Shown: positions 8,636 to 17,726 of the stretch, in pieces
Numbering within the stretch: the stretch's first letter is position 1
Layout: each line of letters starts with the position of its first letter
Source of the DNA: Bacillota bacterium
GTDB lineage: Bacteria; Bacillota; Bacilli; Paenibacillales; NBRC-103111
NCBI GenBank assembly: GCA_023388055.1
Contig: JAEWGW010000033.1
Span: 1-64,000, forward strand
Length of the DNA stretch: 64,000 nucleotides
Direction of reading: 5' to 3'
Position numbers and translations under genes: made by a program
The notes under the pieces: model-generated
What the model saw: the letters and a program-made list of their open reading frames with translations, nothing else
Told to the model about the DNA's origin: nothing
The model's database searches: none

Positions 8636-8905
8636 ATGAAAAATAGATTCTATAGCAGAAGTCCGGACCAATGGATGGCTGACCAGCGGGACAAGCTGAT
8701 TCATGAAGGGGATCTGTACCGGACGGAAGAGGGACTGTACAGGCTGACCATTCAAGGTGAAGAAAAGATTCTGGAGCTGCTGATGGGGCTTGCAGGAGAA
8801 CCGGGCAACCTGCTGCTGCTGGAGCAGTGGTATGCCGAACGGCTGGAGACGGAAAGCCCTTTTTCCATTATTCAAAAAAATAAAGCCTTTCCTGCGGAAG
8901 GATAA
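8636..8905 (+). CDS. Small hypothetical protein
   Basis: 89 residues, not recognised. It is hydrophilic with many acidic residues (WMADQRDKLIHEGDLYRTEEG), has no signal peptide or membrane segment and ends KAFPAEG. The start is set at the ATG after GGGGG; an in-frame ATG at 8576 would add 20 residues without a good ribosome site. It lies divergent from the XRE regulator and 56 bp before the chemoreceptor gene, so it may be controlled by the former. Confidence 0.6.
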   Translation: MKNRFYSRSPDQWMADQRDKLIHEGDLYRTEEGLYRLTIQGEEKILELLMGLAGEPGNLLLLEQWYAERLETESPFSIIQKNKAFPAEG

Positions 8906-8961
8906 TGTAGAAATATGTCGAATTAGTGAAGAAATCTAAAGTGTCTGGAGGAGGTATACCT

Positions 8962-10932
8962 GTGCCCGCTATTTTACGCAACTTGAGCTTGAGACTGAAG
9001 CTGATCCTGTCCTTTGCCATCATCCTGTCTGTTCCCGGCTTAATCATTGGGTATATTTCCTATGAAACAGCCAAATCCCGGCTGGCCGCCCAGCTCATCC
9101 GCAGTGCGGACGAGAATGTGGTGCTGCTCAACCAGGTGATCGAAAGTGAGATTTCCGCCCGGATCAAGGACATGGATTACCTGTCCGGTTTGGTGGACAA
9201 GGAAGACTTACAGGGCGGCGGCCAAGCAGCCAGAGCCTTTTTGGAGGAATATATCAAGCTTCACCCTGAAATAAACACTATTTTTATCGGCACACCTAAT
9301 AAACAGTTCCTGAACGCCCCCAAGGTGGATTTGGGTGCGGATTTTGACCCCACTGGCCGTCCCTGGTACCAGGCGGCAGCCAAGGACGGCGTCAAGGTAG
9401 CCATAGCCGCACCCTACGTGTCCAAAACCACCGGAGATTTTGTCATTTCTCTCTCCAAGGTGCTGCGGGACGGCTCAGGCACGATCGGCGCTGAAATCAA
9501 GCTGGCTAATCTGGAGGCCATTACCAAGCAGGTCGCCATTGGCCAGCGGGGCTTTGCCGTTCTGCTGGACCAGCAGCGCAAGGCCATTGTCCATGCGGAG
9601 TTTGAGGCCGGCAGCGATTTGACAGGCACCTGGGTGGAGCAGGTATTCGGCAGCGACAGCGGAGAGGCGGAGTACGATGACGGCTCGGGCCTGAAGCGGC
9701 TCCGTTATGCCACCAATGCCTTGACCGGCTGGAAGATCGGCGGTGTAATCGAGCAGGCGGAGGAGGCCGAACAAGCGGCTCCCATACTGAACAGGATGCT
9801 GATCGTGCTGGCTCTGGCTTTCCTGGTCTTCGGCGCATTGGCTATGACCATTGTCTGGTTGATCATTAAGCCAGTCCGGGAGCTGGGTGCGGCGGCTGCA
9901 CGGATCAGCGAAGGGGACTTGACCCACCGGGCGGAGGTCCACGGCAAGGACGAAATCGGCCGGCTGGGCAGCAGCTTCAACGCCATGGCGGATTCGCTGC
10001 GTCATCTGCTCACCGAGGTGCAGGACGTGTCCATGCAGGTGGCTGCTTCCTCCCAGGAGCTGACGGCCAGTGCGGAGCAGACCTCCAAGGCTACAGAGCA
10101 GATTGCCGAGTCCATCCAGGAGGTAGCCGAAGGAGCAACCCGCCAGGTGGAGAATGTGGGCCAAGGCGCCGACTCCATCCGGATGATGGATCAGGGCATC
10201 CACCGGATCGCCGAAGGGGCGGAGGCAGTTTCCCAGTCTGCGGGAGAAGCATCCCAGCATTCTAATGAGGGCTTAACCGTCATGGAGGAGGCCATCCGCC
10301 AGATGAAGCGGGTGGAGCAGGAGGTCAGCGGCCTGAAGCAGGTGATGGGCCACCTGGGTGAACGTTCGGCGGCTATCGGTGAGATTGCAGCTGTTATGAC
10401 GGACATTGCCCAGCAAACCAATATCTTATCCATTAACGCTTCTATTGAAGCGGCCCGTGCCGGCGAGCATGGCCGGGGCTTCGCCGTAGTGGCGCAGGAA
10501 GTGAAGAAGCTGGCGGACCAATCCCGCAAGTCGGCCGAAGAAATCTCCGAGAAGATCGGCACGGTCCGCAAGGATACGGACACTGCGGTGCAGGCGACGG
10601 GAGCTGTGGTGGAGGGGGTAAGCCGAGGCTCCGAATCCATCCGCCATGCCGGCGAGCTGTTCGAAACCATCCGCGGCATGCTGGGGCAGGTGGCGGAGCA
10701 GTCCACCACCATGAACGAGACGGTGGGCATGATCGCCGAGGAGTCCGCTAATGCGGTGGAGGCGATGGCGCAAATCTCCGAAACCACGGCAGCAACAGCC
10801 GACAACACCCACGATGTGTCATCGGCGACGCAGGAGCAGCTGGCATCCATGGAGGAGATTGCCTCCTCCTCCAGCGCGTTGTCCAAGCTTGCGGAGGATA
10901 TGCAGGAATTGATGAGCCGGTTCAAGATTTAA
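8962..10932 (+). CDS. Methyl-accepting chemotaxis protein with Cache-type sensor
   Basis: 656-residue transmembrane chemoreceptor. After a short cytosolic start there is a membrane helix (LKLILSFAIILSVPGLIIGY), a large extracytoplasmic sensor domain of dCache type, a second helix near residue 295 (MLIVLALAFLVFGALAMTIV), a HAMP domain and a signalling domain. The latter has the conserved hairpin tip AAVMTDIAQQTNILSINAS and EAARAGEHGRGF, which contacts CheA and CheW. I chose GTG 8962 because GGAGGAGG lies 7 nt upstream; an in-frame GTG at 8926 is possible. No other chemotaxis gene lies in the window, and the ligand is unknown. Confidence 0.95.
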   Translation: MPAILRNLSLRLKLILSFAIILSVPGLIIGYISYETAKSRLAAQLIRSADENVVLLNQVIESEISARIKDMDYLSGLVDKEDLQGGGQAARAFLEEYIKLHPEINTIFIGTPNKQFLNAPKVDLGADFDPTGRPWYQAAAKDGVKVAIAAPYVSKTTGDFVISLSKVLRDGSGTIGAEIKLANLEAITKQVAIGQRGFAVLLDQQRKAIVHAEFEAGSDLTGTWVEQVFGSDSGEAEYDDGSGLKRLRYATNALTGWKIGGVIEQAEEAEQAAPILNRMLIVLALAFLVFGALAMTIVWLIIKPVRELGAAAARISEGDLTHRAEVHGKDEIGRLGSSFNAMADSLRHLLTEVQDVSMQVAASSQELTASAEQTSKATEQIAESIQEVAEGATRQVENVGQGADSIRMMDQGIHRIAEGAEAVSQSAGEASQHSNEGLTVMEEAIRQMKRVEQEVSGLKQVMGHLGERSAAIGEIAAVMTDIAQQTNILSINASIEAARAGEHGRGFAVVAQEVKKLADQSRKSAEEISEKIGTVRKDTDTAVQATGAVVEGVSRGSESIRHAGELFETIRGMLGQVAEQSTTMNETVGMIAEESANAVEAMAQISETTAATADNTHDVSSATQEQLASMEEIASSSSALSKLAEDMQELMSRFKI

Positions 10933-10947
10933 CAGAAGACAGCCCTT

Positions 10948-10992
10948 AGCCCGGGCTGCCGACAGTGTGCTGTTGGCGCCCGGGCTTTTTTT
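10948..10992 (+). terminator. Terminator of the chemoreceptor gene
   Basis: Strong GC-rich hairpin: AGCCCGGGC at the left and GCCCGGGCT at the right with further pairing TGCCGACA/TGTTGGCG inside, followed by seven T residues. Confidence 0.9.
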
Positions 10993-11013
10993 GTGTCTCT
11001 GCAGGCTGACTCC

Positions 11014-11190
11014 CGGACTCAGGAGCCGCTATTTGGCAGAAAAACGGCGTTTTTTCATCTACGCGGACTCAGGAGCCGTTATATGCTGCCAAAGAGCAGG
11101 TTTAGCTGGATGGAAGAGGAAATAACGTACCTTGAGTCCGCGAAATCTGCAAAAGTGTGTGTTTTGGGCAAATAACGGCTTCTGAGTCCG
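11014..11190. repeat. Four-arm intergenic repeat, family 2
   Basis: Two forward arms with GGACTCAGGAGCCG(C/T)TAT at about 11014 and 11063 are followed by two inverted arms (ATAACGTACCTTGAGTCCG and ATAACGGCTTCTGAGTCCG). The design and spacing match the elements at 16224, 20938, 24640, 30464, 47146 and 62686, but the core differs (GGACTCAG...CCGTTAT). The whole gap 10993-11342 contains no convincing gene. Confidence 0.75.
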
Positions 11191-11342
11191 GATAAAGAGG
11201 GATCATAGCCTATATACAGCTGCAGAGCGTCGGGTTGCAGGGGAGCTGCAGCTGAATGCAACCGCAGGTCATCGGGTCGCGGGGGAGCTGCATCTGGATC
11301 GGCTGCCTTGCATCTGACAGCGGGAGAACCCCGGCCGGAGTG

Positions 11343-12569
11343 TTACGGCCCCACCTGCAGCGGACCCGAGATGCTGGTGAGGGTAAGGGTCCGTTTGCTT
11401 TCTCCGGTGCTGCCCGAGCACTGCTTGAGCATCAGAATGCTGCTGGCCGAAGCTCCCTCGTAGCCGCAATTGACAGAGCCGCTGACGGAGTTGAGCTCAT
11501 AAGCGAAGGGGAGCTTGGCATCGGCGGTCAGATTAATGCTGCCGGAAACGGTGTTGACGGAGCTGGAGCTTTCCCAGGAGGTGCTGCTAATCCGCACGCT
11601 GCCGGAAATGGATTGCACATTGAAATCGCCGCTCAAGCTGGCGACGCTGATCTTGCCCGATACATTATTCAGAGTATGGCTTTTTCCCTTCAGACCCACC
11701 AGAGCGATACTCCCGGACACGGAGGCTCCGGTGAAGTGGTCGGCCTGGAGAGCAGGTCCTTTTACCGAACCGGATACGGTAGACACACCCAGCTTCTCCA
11801 GCGGAGCCTCCGGCAGAAGGATGCGGAGTGTGGTCTTTCGACCTGACGGCATCTTGTTTTCCTTGGTGTCCACAACTCTGACGTACACCGTGAAGGTGCC
11901 GCTGGAGCTATCCGTACCGAAATCGTAATAGTCTGTCCAATCCTCACCCTCCCGGACAGTTATTTTACCCTCCAGCAGCGCTTGGAGCTTGGTATCCTTG
12001 ACGGTTTCGATCACCACCTCCGTATCTACTGTTTCAATCCGGAGTGAGCTGATGGTGTCTGCGGCCTTCCGTTCCTCGTTAATGATGACCGTTCCACCGG
12101 GTTTTTTGGCTTCGGGACTGGCGGGGGGAGTGGCGGAAGACTCCGGGCTGGAGCTGGCAGAATAAGCCTTTAATGCCTGCTTCAATTGGTCCACAGTGTC
12201 GGCGGGACTGGCTTCCGGCGGAGCTGGATCGGTTGAGGAAGTCATCCGGATGCCGACAAACGCCCAGATGAGCCCGATAAATAACACGGCGGTAAACACC
12301 ATCATCCCGGCCGTCCTCCACCAGGGTACGGGGGTGGCCTGCGGGGCAATCTCAGCAGGAGCGGCAGCTTTGCCTGCCTTGTACTCCGCCAGAATATCCG
12401 TGGCCAAGGCTTCAACGGAACCCAGCGCGTCGGCAATCTCCTCCGGTGTTTTTCCCTCGGCCTGCGCCAGCTGGAAGTGCTCCTGGTAGTCCTGCAAAAT
12501 CTCCTGCCGCTCCTCAATGGGAATTTCCTGCAGAAGCCGATCCAATTTGACGATATACGGGTTGCTCAC
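11343..12569 (-). CDS. HAAS/DUF1700 plus DUF4097 membrane protein
   Basis: 408 residues. Residues 1-70 form a HAAS/DUF1700 helical domain (LDRLLQEIPIEERQEIL ... EEIADALGS); a membrane helix follows at about 88-107 (GMMVFTAVLFIGLIWAFVG), then a low-complexity S/P/A linker. The C-terminal part is a DUF4097-type beta-helix with repeated VSGSI/VSGKI/ISGSV motifs. Such proteins usually sit with PadR regulators and respond to envelope stress. The GTG start overlaps the PadR stop by four bases (GTGA), so translation is probably coupled. Transcription comes from the PadR promoter. Confidence 0.85.
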   Translation of the reverse strand: MSNPYIVKLDRLLQEIPIEERQEILQDYQEHFQLAQAEGKTPEEIADALGSVEALATDILAEYKAGKAAAPAEIAPQATPVPWWRTAGMMVFTAVLFIGLIWAFVGIRMTSSTDPAPPEASPADTVDQLKQALKAYSASSSPESSATPPASPEAKKPGGTVIINEERKAADTISSLRIETVDTEVVIETVKDTKLQALLEGKITVREGEDWTDYYDFGTDSSSGTFTVYVRVVDTKENKMPSGRKTTLRILLPEAPLEKLGVSTVSGSVKGPALQADHFTGASVSGSIALVGLKGKSHTLNNVSGKISVASLSGDFNVQSISGSVRISSTSWESSSSVNTVSGSINLTADAKLPFAYELNSVSGSVNCGYEGASASSILMLKQCSGSTGESKRTLTLTSISGPLQVGP

Positions 12570-12898
12570 GAGCGGTCCTCTCCTTTAAAAAATGTCTCCA
12601 TAATCCGGTTTACACCATTGGTAAAGCTGACCCATTCGGCTACCAGCGTGTCTCTGTACGCCTTACCCTGCTCCGTCAGCCGGTAATACTTCCGCGGAGG
12701 GCCTTCATTGGACTCCATCAGGTAGGTGGAGAAATACCCCTCTTGGGTAAGACGGCGCAGAAGCGGGTAAATCGTGCCCTCCGAAATCTGGATGTTGTCC
12801 GAGATCATATTCACCAGCTCGTACCCGTAGTAGTCCTTTTGCCCGGCCATAACCAGCACGCAAAGCTCGAGAACACCTTTCTTAAACTGCGTATTCAT
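12566..12898 (-). CDS. PadR-family transcriptional regulator
   Basis: 110 residues with a winged-helix PadR domain: QFKKGVLELCVLVMAG, then KDYYGYELVNMISDN, then the wing EGTIYPLLRRLTQEGYFS. It is the first gene of a two-gene operon with the HAAS/DUF4097 protein, and the pair overlaps by four bases. I chose the ATG before NTQFKKG, the usual family start; an in-frame start five codons upstream exists. PadR proteins of this size commonly repress their own operon, and direct repeats cover the promoter here. Confidence 0.9.
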   Translation of the reverse strand: MNTQFKKGVLELCVLVMAGQKDYYGYELVNMISDNIQISEGTIYPLLRRLTQEGYFSTYLMESNEGPPRKYYRLTEQGKAYRDTLVAEWVSFTNGVNRIMETFFKGEDRS

Positions 12899-12935
12899 CT
12901 GACACTTCACCATCTCCTAATATTTACATATCATC

Positions 12936-12973
12936 ATTATATAAAAAGGTATTGTGCATTGCAAGGTACTGTG
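12936..12973 (-). promoter_or_regulatory. Promoter of the padR operon with direct repeats
   Basis: Read on the minus strand, TTGCAA (12964-12959) and TATAAT (12941-12936) are spaced by exactly 17 bp. Two direct repeats, AAGGTATTGTG (12946-12956) and AAGGTACTGTG (12963-12973) as written on the plus strand, are 17 bp apart and cover the spacer and -35. They are a plausible operator for PadR itself. Confidence 0.65.
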
Positions 12974-13095
12974 TAAACAATAGTTGAAAGGCATGTCTGT
13001 TTTTTGACAATCTCCCGTCAAGGTCGCCGAATGATAGCATCGGGTTTATAATGGACAGGAATGCGGCACTAACTATAGAAAGAAGGACGACAAAC

Positions 13096-13743
13096 ATGCT
13101 TATCGATAAAGGAAGCAAGCTTGTGATGATTGGAGATTCGGTTACGGATGCGGAGCGCAAACGTCCGGTAGGGGAAGGCCGGGGAGAGGATATCGGCAAA
13201 AGCTATGTGGCGCTTGTAAACGCTCTCCTGAACAGCGCCTGCCCGGAGGAGCAAATCCGTGTTATCAATATGGGGGTTTCCGGGAATACCTCCCGTGATC
13301 TGCTCCAGCGGTTTCAGACGGATGTGCTGGATCTGAACCCGGATTGGCTGACCATCATGATCGGCATTAATGACATCTGGCGGCAGTTCGACGCCCCGCT
13401 CCGCCCGGAGGTCCATGTTTACCCGGAGGAATATGAAGCGAATCTCAACCATATGCTGGAGCTGGTCAAGGGCAAGGTCAAACAAACTGTCCTCATGACC
13501 CCTGTCTTCATGGAGCACAACCGTCAGGATGAGATGCGGGCAGCTCTGGACACCTATATCTCCATTATGAAAAAAACCGCAGAGCGCCATAACGCCATGT
13601 TTATTGACGTACAATCCGCTTACGAGCAGGTGCTGGAGCATATGCATCCCATGAACATCGCCTGGGACCGGGTACACCCCAATATGACCGGCCATATGAT
13701 CATCGCCCGGTCCTTCCTCAAGGCTGTTGGCTTCCAGTGGTAG
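13096..13743 (+). CDS. SGNH/GDSL-family hydrolase
   Basis: 215 residues. The four SGNH blocks are present: GDSVTD (block I, about residue 12), GVSGN (block II, about 59), GINDIW (block III, about 86) and DRVHPN (block V, about 193) with the catalytic histidine. Such enzymes cleave esters, for example acetyl groups on sugars or lipids. No signal peptide is seen, so it is probably cytosolic. The ATG follows AAGGACG about 9 nt upstream. The gene stands alone and ends at a hairpin terminator. Confidence 0.9.
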   Translation: MLIDKGSKLVMIGDSVTDAERKRPVGEGRGEDIGKSYVALVNALLNSACPEEQIRVINMGVSGNTSRDLLQRFQTDVLDLNPDWLTIMIGINDIWRQFDAPLRPEVHVYPEEYEANLNHMLELVKGKVKQTVLMTPVFMEHNRQDEMRAALDTYISIMKKTAERHNAMFIDVQSAYEQVLEHMHPMNIAWDRVHPNMTGHMIIARSFLKAVGFQW

Positions 13744-13771
13744 GTGCTATAACGGAGGGAGCATAAACCGG

Positions 13772-13800
13772 AGAACCTTGGGAATATCCAAGGTTCTTTT
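13772..13800 (+). terminator. Terminator after the SGNH hydrolase
   Basis: AGAACCTTGG and CCAAGGTTCT pair around GAATAT and are followed by TTTT. Confidence 0.8.
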
Positions 13801-13923
13801 AGTTGCCGCGGTTTTTCGGAAAATGGTACAAAATAAAGCATCTTTTTTAAGATATTACATGTACGTTGTTCAGTAGAGCAGGTATCCTTTTCTTATCTGG
13901 GTGATTAATTATATCGAGAGGAT

Positions 13924-15237
13924 ATGAACATAATGAACCGTAAGCGGGATGAAGGACGGAAGGACAGCAAGCTTGTAAGCGTCGTCATAATAGGTGCGGG
14001 ACACCGCAGCCTGCTATATGCTTCCTATGCGGCAGAGCATCCGGAGGAGCTGCAGATTGTTGGTGTAGTGGAGCCGGATCCAGCCCGGAGGAGGCTGGCA
14101 GGCAAGCGTTTTGGACTGGAGGACAGACATTGCTTTGAATCGGTGGAGCAGCTTGTGAACGGACCGGTCATTGCCGAGGCGGTTATTAACGGGACCATGG
14201 ATGATCTCCATGTGCAAACCACCCTGCCGCTGTTGAAGGCCGGTTATGATGTGCTTCTGGAAAAACCCGTCGCCACATCGGAGCAGGAGATGCTGCAGCT
14301 GTATCAGGCGGCCACCGAAACCGGAAGAACCGTAATGGTCTGCCATGTCCTGCGGTATGCCCCCTTCTACAGCGCCATCCGTCAACGGATTGCCTCCGGT
14401 GAGATCGGTGATATGGTCAACATCCAAACATCTGAGCATGTCAGCTATCATCATATGGCGGTTTCCTACATCCGCGGGAAGTGGAATTCCACAGAAAGCT
14501 GCAAATCCTCCATGCTGATGGCCAAGTGCTGTCATGATCTGGACATAATCTCCTGGATGGTGGGGGATAAACCGAAGAGGGTGAGCAGCTTCGGCAGCCT
14601 GATGCAGTTTAAGCCGGAGCATGCGCCGTCCGGTGCGGGGAAACGCTGCTTAGTGGACTGCTCCATTGAAGAAAGCTGTGTGTATTCCGCGCGGAAGCAT
14701 TATATCGACCAGGGACGCTGGGGGTTCTATGTGTGGGATAACTCGCATCTGGGGCGGGAGTTAACCGTGGAGGAGAAGCTGGAGGCCTTGCGCACGGACA
14801 ATCCGTATGGCCGGTGTGTATGGCATTGCGATAACGATGTGGTGGACCACCAATCGGTTATCGTCGAGTTTGCCAACGGCTGTACCGCAAGCCACAATAT
14901 GGTGGGAGCAACCTCCCGGCCCTGCCGAACCATTCATATCATCGGCACCAAAGGGGAAATCACCGGCATCCTGGAGGACGGCAGCTTCGTTGTCCGGCAT
15001 CCCGACCCGAGGAAGGGGCATGACTATACCGAGGAGCGTTTCCAGGTCCAGGTGACCAATGACAGTCACGGCGGCGGAGACTTATTGCTGGTTGCCGATT
15101 TTGTACGGGTGCTGCGTGGACAAGAGCCGTCCATTTCCTGTACGTCTCTGGAGAGGTCCATCTACGGGCATCAGATCGGATTTGCCGGAGAGCAATCCCG
15201 TTTGGAGGGCAGAACGATCCCAATCGTGGAGTTATAG
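13924..15237 (+). CDS. Gfo/Idh/MocA-family NAD(P)-dependent oxidoreductase
   Basis: 437 residues. The N-terminal Rossmann fold has VVIIGAGHRS (about residues 20-29), and the family lysine motif EKPVA is at about residue 116. The C-terminal alpha/beta domain ends HQIGFAGEQSR. Relatives oxidise or reduce sugars, inositols and related compounds. A cysteine-rich stretch (SSMLMAKCCHDLDII; later CLVDCSIEESC) suits the clade with a large middle insertion. The ATG at 13924 has GAGAGG upstream; a second ATG four codons on is also possible. No sugar operon surrounds it, so the substrate is open. Confidence 0.9.
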   Translation: MNIMNRKRDEGRKDSKLVSVVIIGAGHRSLLYASYAAEHPEELQIVGVVEPDPARRRLAGKRFGLEDRHCFESVEQLVNGPVIAEAVINGTMDDLHVQTTLPLLKAGYDVLLEKPVATSEQEMLQLYQAATETGRTVMVCHVLRYAPFYSAIRQRIASGEIGDMVNIQTSEHVSYHHMAVSYIRGKWNSTESCKSSMLMAKCCHDLDIISWMVGDKPKRVSSFGSLMQFKPEHAPSGAGKRCLVDCSIEESCVYSARKHYIDQGRWGFYVWDNSHLGRELTVEEKLEALRTDNPYGRCVWHCDNDVVDHQSVIVEFANGCTASHNMVGATSRPCRTIHIIGTKGEITGILEDGSFVVRHPDPRKGHDYTEERFQVQVTNDSHGGGDLLLVADFVRVLRGQEPSISCTSLERSIYGHQIGFAGEQSRLEGRTIPIVEL

Positions 15238-15259
15238 ATTCATAACCAATATTGATGCA

Positions 15260-15302
15260 GGCTGTCCTCTGCCGTTTCCGGCTGTTAGGGCAGTCTTTTT
15301 TT
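15260..15302 (+). terminator. Terminator after the oxidoreductase gene
   Basis: GGCTGTCCT pairs along its length (with two G-T pairs) with AGGGCAGTC, and GCCG with CGGC inside, followed by TTTTTTT. Confidence 0.8.
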
Positions 15303-15396
15303 GTGGTAATAAATGGGTGAAAGGCGGAAAAGCTTGCAACAATTTCAATTTCATTTCGTTAAGATATCAATCCCCCAAATCAAAGGAGTGATGGCT

Positions 15397-16179
15397 TTGA
15401 AAAAGTTCGTAGCTGGACTCATTTGCGGTGCAGCCTTATCCATGACGACAGTGGCTTTTGCTTCGGATACCATTCAGGCGATTCTGTTTCCTAGCAAGAT
15501 TACGTTTGAGATGAAAGGAAATCAGGTTGTATTGGACACCAACGAGAATCCGGTGCTCAATTATAATGACAAAACCTATATCCCCCTGCGGGCTTTTGCG
15601 GAAGCCATGGGGGCCAGTGTGGATTTTGTGGCGGGGTCCGAAGCGACGGGCGGCTTACATCTCATTACGGTGACGTCCAACGAGTATCAGCTGACCCGAT
15701 ATCGTCCCGAGGATAATCTATCCCCGGCAGACAACAGCTTTTATCCGCTGACGGTAGGGTTGTCGCTTCCTGAGGGATACCGGCCGGATTCCAATCAATT
15801 GTCCATTGAAAATACCACCAATCTCACGTTTTCGGTCATGAACCGGTCCAACGATAACCTCGTTATGGACCCTGCAACCCATCTGGCTATAGAGGTTTAT
15901 ACGGTAAAGGGTGATGGTGCGAATGAGGAGCTTGTCCACCGTTATGCGCTTCCTCCGGTTCCAAGCCCTATTCCCAGCCGATCAGCGTATTCGCTGACTG
16001 TCCCATGGAGCAATGTGGATTCCGGCGGCAAGAAGATTGAACCGGGTTCATATAACATCCGGCTTATCACCCCGGAAAAGCTGGAGTACCAGATTGAGGG
16101 CAGCGGCACAACACAATCCGTCATCGCATATCCGGGAATGAAATATGGCCTTCACAACTATCCGGTGGAGTATAAATAA
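15397..16179 (+). CDS. Secreted protein with copper amine oxidase-type stalk domain
   Basis: 260 residues. A signal peptide (KKFVAGLICGAALSMTTVAFA) is followed by a stalk/copper amine oxidase N-terminal domain (NENPVLNYNDKTYIPLRAFAEAMGASVDF, about residues 50-80), a domain common in Paenibacillus surface proteins. The second half looks like a beta-sandwich of the BsuPI kind (TVPWSNVDSGGKKIEPGSYNI). I chose TTG 15397 because AAGGAG is 8 nt away; ATG 15391 would be only 2 nt from it. Function outside the cell is unknown; it may bind cell wall or inhibit a protease. Confidence 0.75.
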   Translation: MKKFVAGLICGAALSMTTVAFASDTIQAILFPSKITFEMKGNQVVLDTNENPVLNYNDKTYIPLRAFAEAMGASVDFVAGSEATGGLHLITVTSNEYQLTRYRPEDNLSPADNSFYPLTVGLSLPEGYRPDSNQLSIENTTNLTFSVMNRSNDNLVMDPATHLAIEVYTVKGDGANEELVHRYALPPVPSPIPSRSAYSLTVPWSNVDSGGKKIEPGSYNIRLITPEKLEYQIEGSGTTQSVIAYPGMKYGLHNYPVEYK

Positions 16180-16223
16180 GCGGAGGAATGAGCTTTTTTA
16201 GCTGGAATGACTGCCGATAGAAA

Positions 16224-16410
16224 GCTAACGGAACTGAGAGGCTCTTACACGGGTAAAATGCGGTTTTTGGCGAGCTAACGGAACTGAGACGACCTTAGAC
16301 CGCTGTACCCGACCGATGTGACCCCACATTCCCGGCTAAGGGTCGGTGAGTTCCGTTAAACATGGAAAAAGCCGCTTTTGCGGCTCTAAGGGGCTGTGAG
16401 TTCCGTTAGC
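16224..16410. repeat. Four-arm intergenic repeat, family 1 (element A)
   Basis: Forward arms GCTAACGGAACTGAGAGG (16224) and GCTAACGGAACTGAGACG (16274) are followed by inverted arms GGTGAGTTCCGTTAA (about 16345-16360) and CTGTGAGTTCCGTTAGC (ending 16410). The length is 187 bp, the same as elements B, C and G. It fills most of the gap 16180-16452, which has no gene. Confidence 0.85.
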
Positions 16411-16452
16411 CCATCACAGGGCGATCACAAGAGTAATGAACCATTCGCTGCT

Positions 16453-17010
16453 TCAGGATTTGTAGAGAATATCCTCCACCGACTCGGTTCCCCGGCACAG
16501 CTCTTCGAAGCTGTCCGCGATCCGCGCGGCATCGTCGTACCCCAGATTACCGGAATGGGCTGCCAGTATAGGATATTCGCCGCTCCCGCGAGGGGAGCGC
16601 ATGTCCCAGATATAGTGATGGCCGCTGCCGTCCATAGCGAAGGGAACCCCGCCGGACATATATTGGGGAAACTCGTAAGCCAGCATCATGGCGCGCAGAT
16701 CATCCGTCCCGAAAAACTGGAGGAAGCGTTCCCCGTTCCCGAACTCCCCGCCATTGGAGTAACTCAGGAAATCCAGGTAAAGCGCGGGCAGGGGCAGCGC
16801 AGGCAGCGTCCATAGTCCCGGATCAAAGGGGCGGTACAGGCTGTACAGCGGATCATTCACGGGGAAGGGATTGCGCTGCCGCCCGGTAATATCCGCTTTT
16901 TCCTCCTGCGACAGCGGTTTGCTCCACTCTCCGGCGAACTGTATCAGCTCCTCAGTCCCCGCACCCGGATGTTTCCAGTAACACACCTCAAATACAGAAT
17001 CCCAGTTCAT
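16453..17010 (-). CDS. SMI1/KNR4 (SUKH) family protein
   Basis: 185 residues of the SUKH superfamily: LPALYLDFLSYSNGGEFG (about residues 93-110) is the family signature and the end GNLGYDDAARIADSFEEL is typical. SUKH proteins are often immunity proteins against contact-dependent or polymorphic toxins, but many have unknown roles. Its ATG overlaps the stop of the DUF2625 gene by four bases (ATGA), so the pair is translated together. No toxin gene lies nearby. Confidence 0.85.
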   Translation of the reverse strand: MNWDSVFEVCYWKHPGAGTEELIQFAGEWSKPLSQEEKADITGRQRNPFPVNDPLYSLYRPFDPGLWTLPALPLPALYLDFLSYSNGGEFGNGERFLQFFGTDDLRAMMLAYEFPQYMSGGVPFAMDGSGHHYIWDMRSPRGSGEYPILAAHSGNLGYDDAARIADSFEELCRGTESVEDILYKS

Positions 17011-17678
17011 GCTCCATCCTCACTCTCTGTTGACTCTATCACAGCCCTCCAAGCCTCCTGCACGGAAACAGGCGCTTTGCTGCTGCTTTCCTCGCCGCCC
17101 TCCCGGGTCCACAACGGCGGATAATAAGCGAAAATCTCACCAGACGCCAGCTGCGCCATATCCTTGCGCCAGTCCTGCCAGCGGAACGTGCTATAATACT
17201 GCTCCAGATCCCCCTCGGCCAGCCAGTTCAGGAAACCCGAATACTGCAGGTCCGTGGATTCCCACTCCAGGCTGTCCGGAGCCCAATAATGGATCAGGCC
17301 ATGGCCCCCGAATGTGCCCGTATCCAAAGCGAAAAATCCGCCAGCAGCATCATAGGCTACCACCAGCATACCCTTCAGAGGGGGGAACGGGCTTTCCTCC
17401 AGACCGTTCCAACCGGCCAAGCTGCCATATAGTTCGGGATGACCTGCGCCAAGCAGAACCACCCAGCCATTGTCCCAAAGCATCCCTCCGGCCTCCAAAG
17501 CGACTGCCCCCAGATAGGACTTTGTGCTGATTTGCAAAAGATACAGGGTTTTCTCGCCGGCCTCCCTGGAGGCCTTCAACACAACGGGAGCGTTGGAGCT
17601 GCCTGCCAGCAGTCCGAGTATTTCCTCCCATGCGTGGTGTTCGTGATCGATCAGGTCAGAAGCGCTTCGTCTGTTCAA
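17007..17678 (-). CDS. DUF2625 family protein
   Basis: 223 residues, matching the DUF2625 pattern: LIDHEHHAWEEILGLL at the start, then LQISTKSYLGAVALEAGGML and WVVLLGAGHPEL, and FFALDTGTFGG (about residue 118). No catalytic motif, signal peptide or membrane segment is visible. It is the first gene of a two-gene unit with the SMI1/KNR4 protein. Because the partner is an immunity-type fold, an immunity or adaptor role is possible, but this is inference. A MITE-like element lies 49 bp upstream. Confidence 0.7.
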   Translation of the reverse strand: MNRRSASDLIDHEHHAWEEILGLLAGSSNAPVVLKASREAGEKTLYLLQISTKSYLGAVALEAGGMLWDNGWVVLLGAGHPELYGSLAGWNGLEESPFPPLKGMLVVAYDAAGGFFALDTGTFGGHGLIHYWAPDSLEWESTDLQYSGFLNWLAEGDLEQYYSTFRWQDWRKDMAQLASGEIFAYYPPLWTREGGEESSSKAPVSVQEAWRAVIESTESEDGA

Positions 17679-17726
17679 CGGGTCCCTCCTTTTTGCATCT
17701 GCAGCACCTGTTGGGCTGTTGCATGT

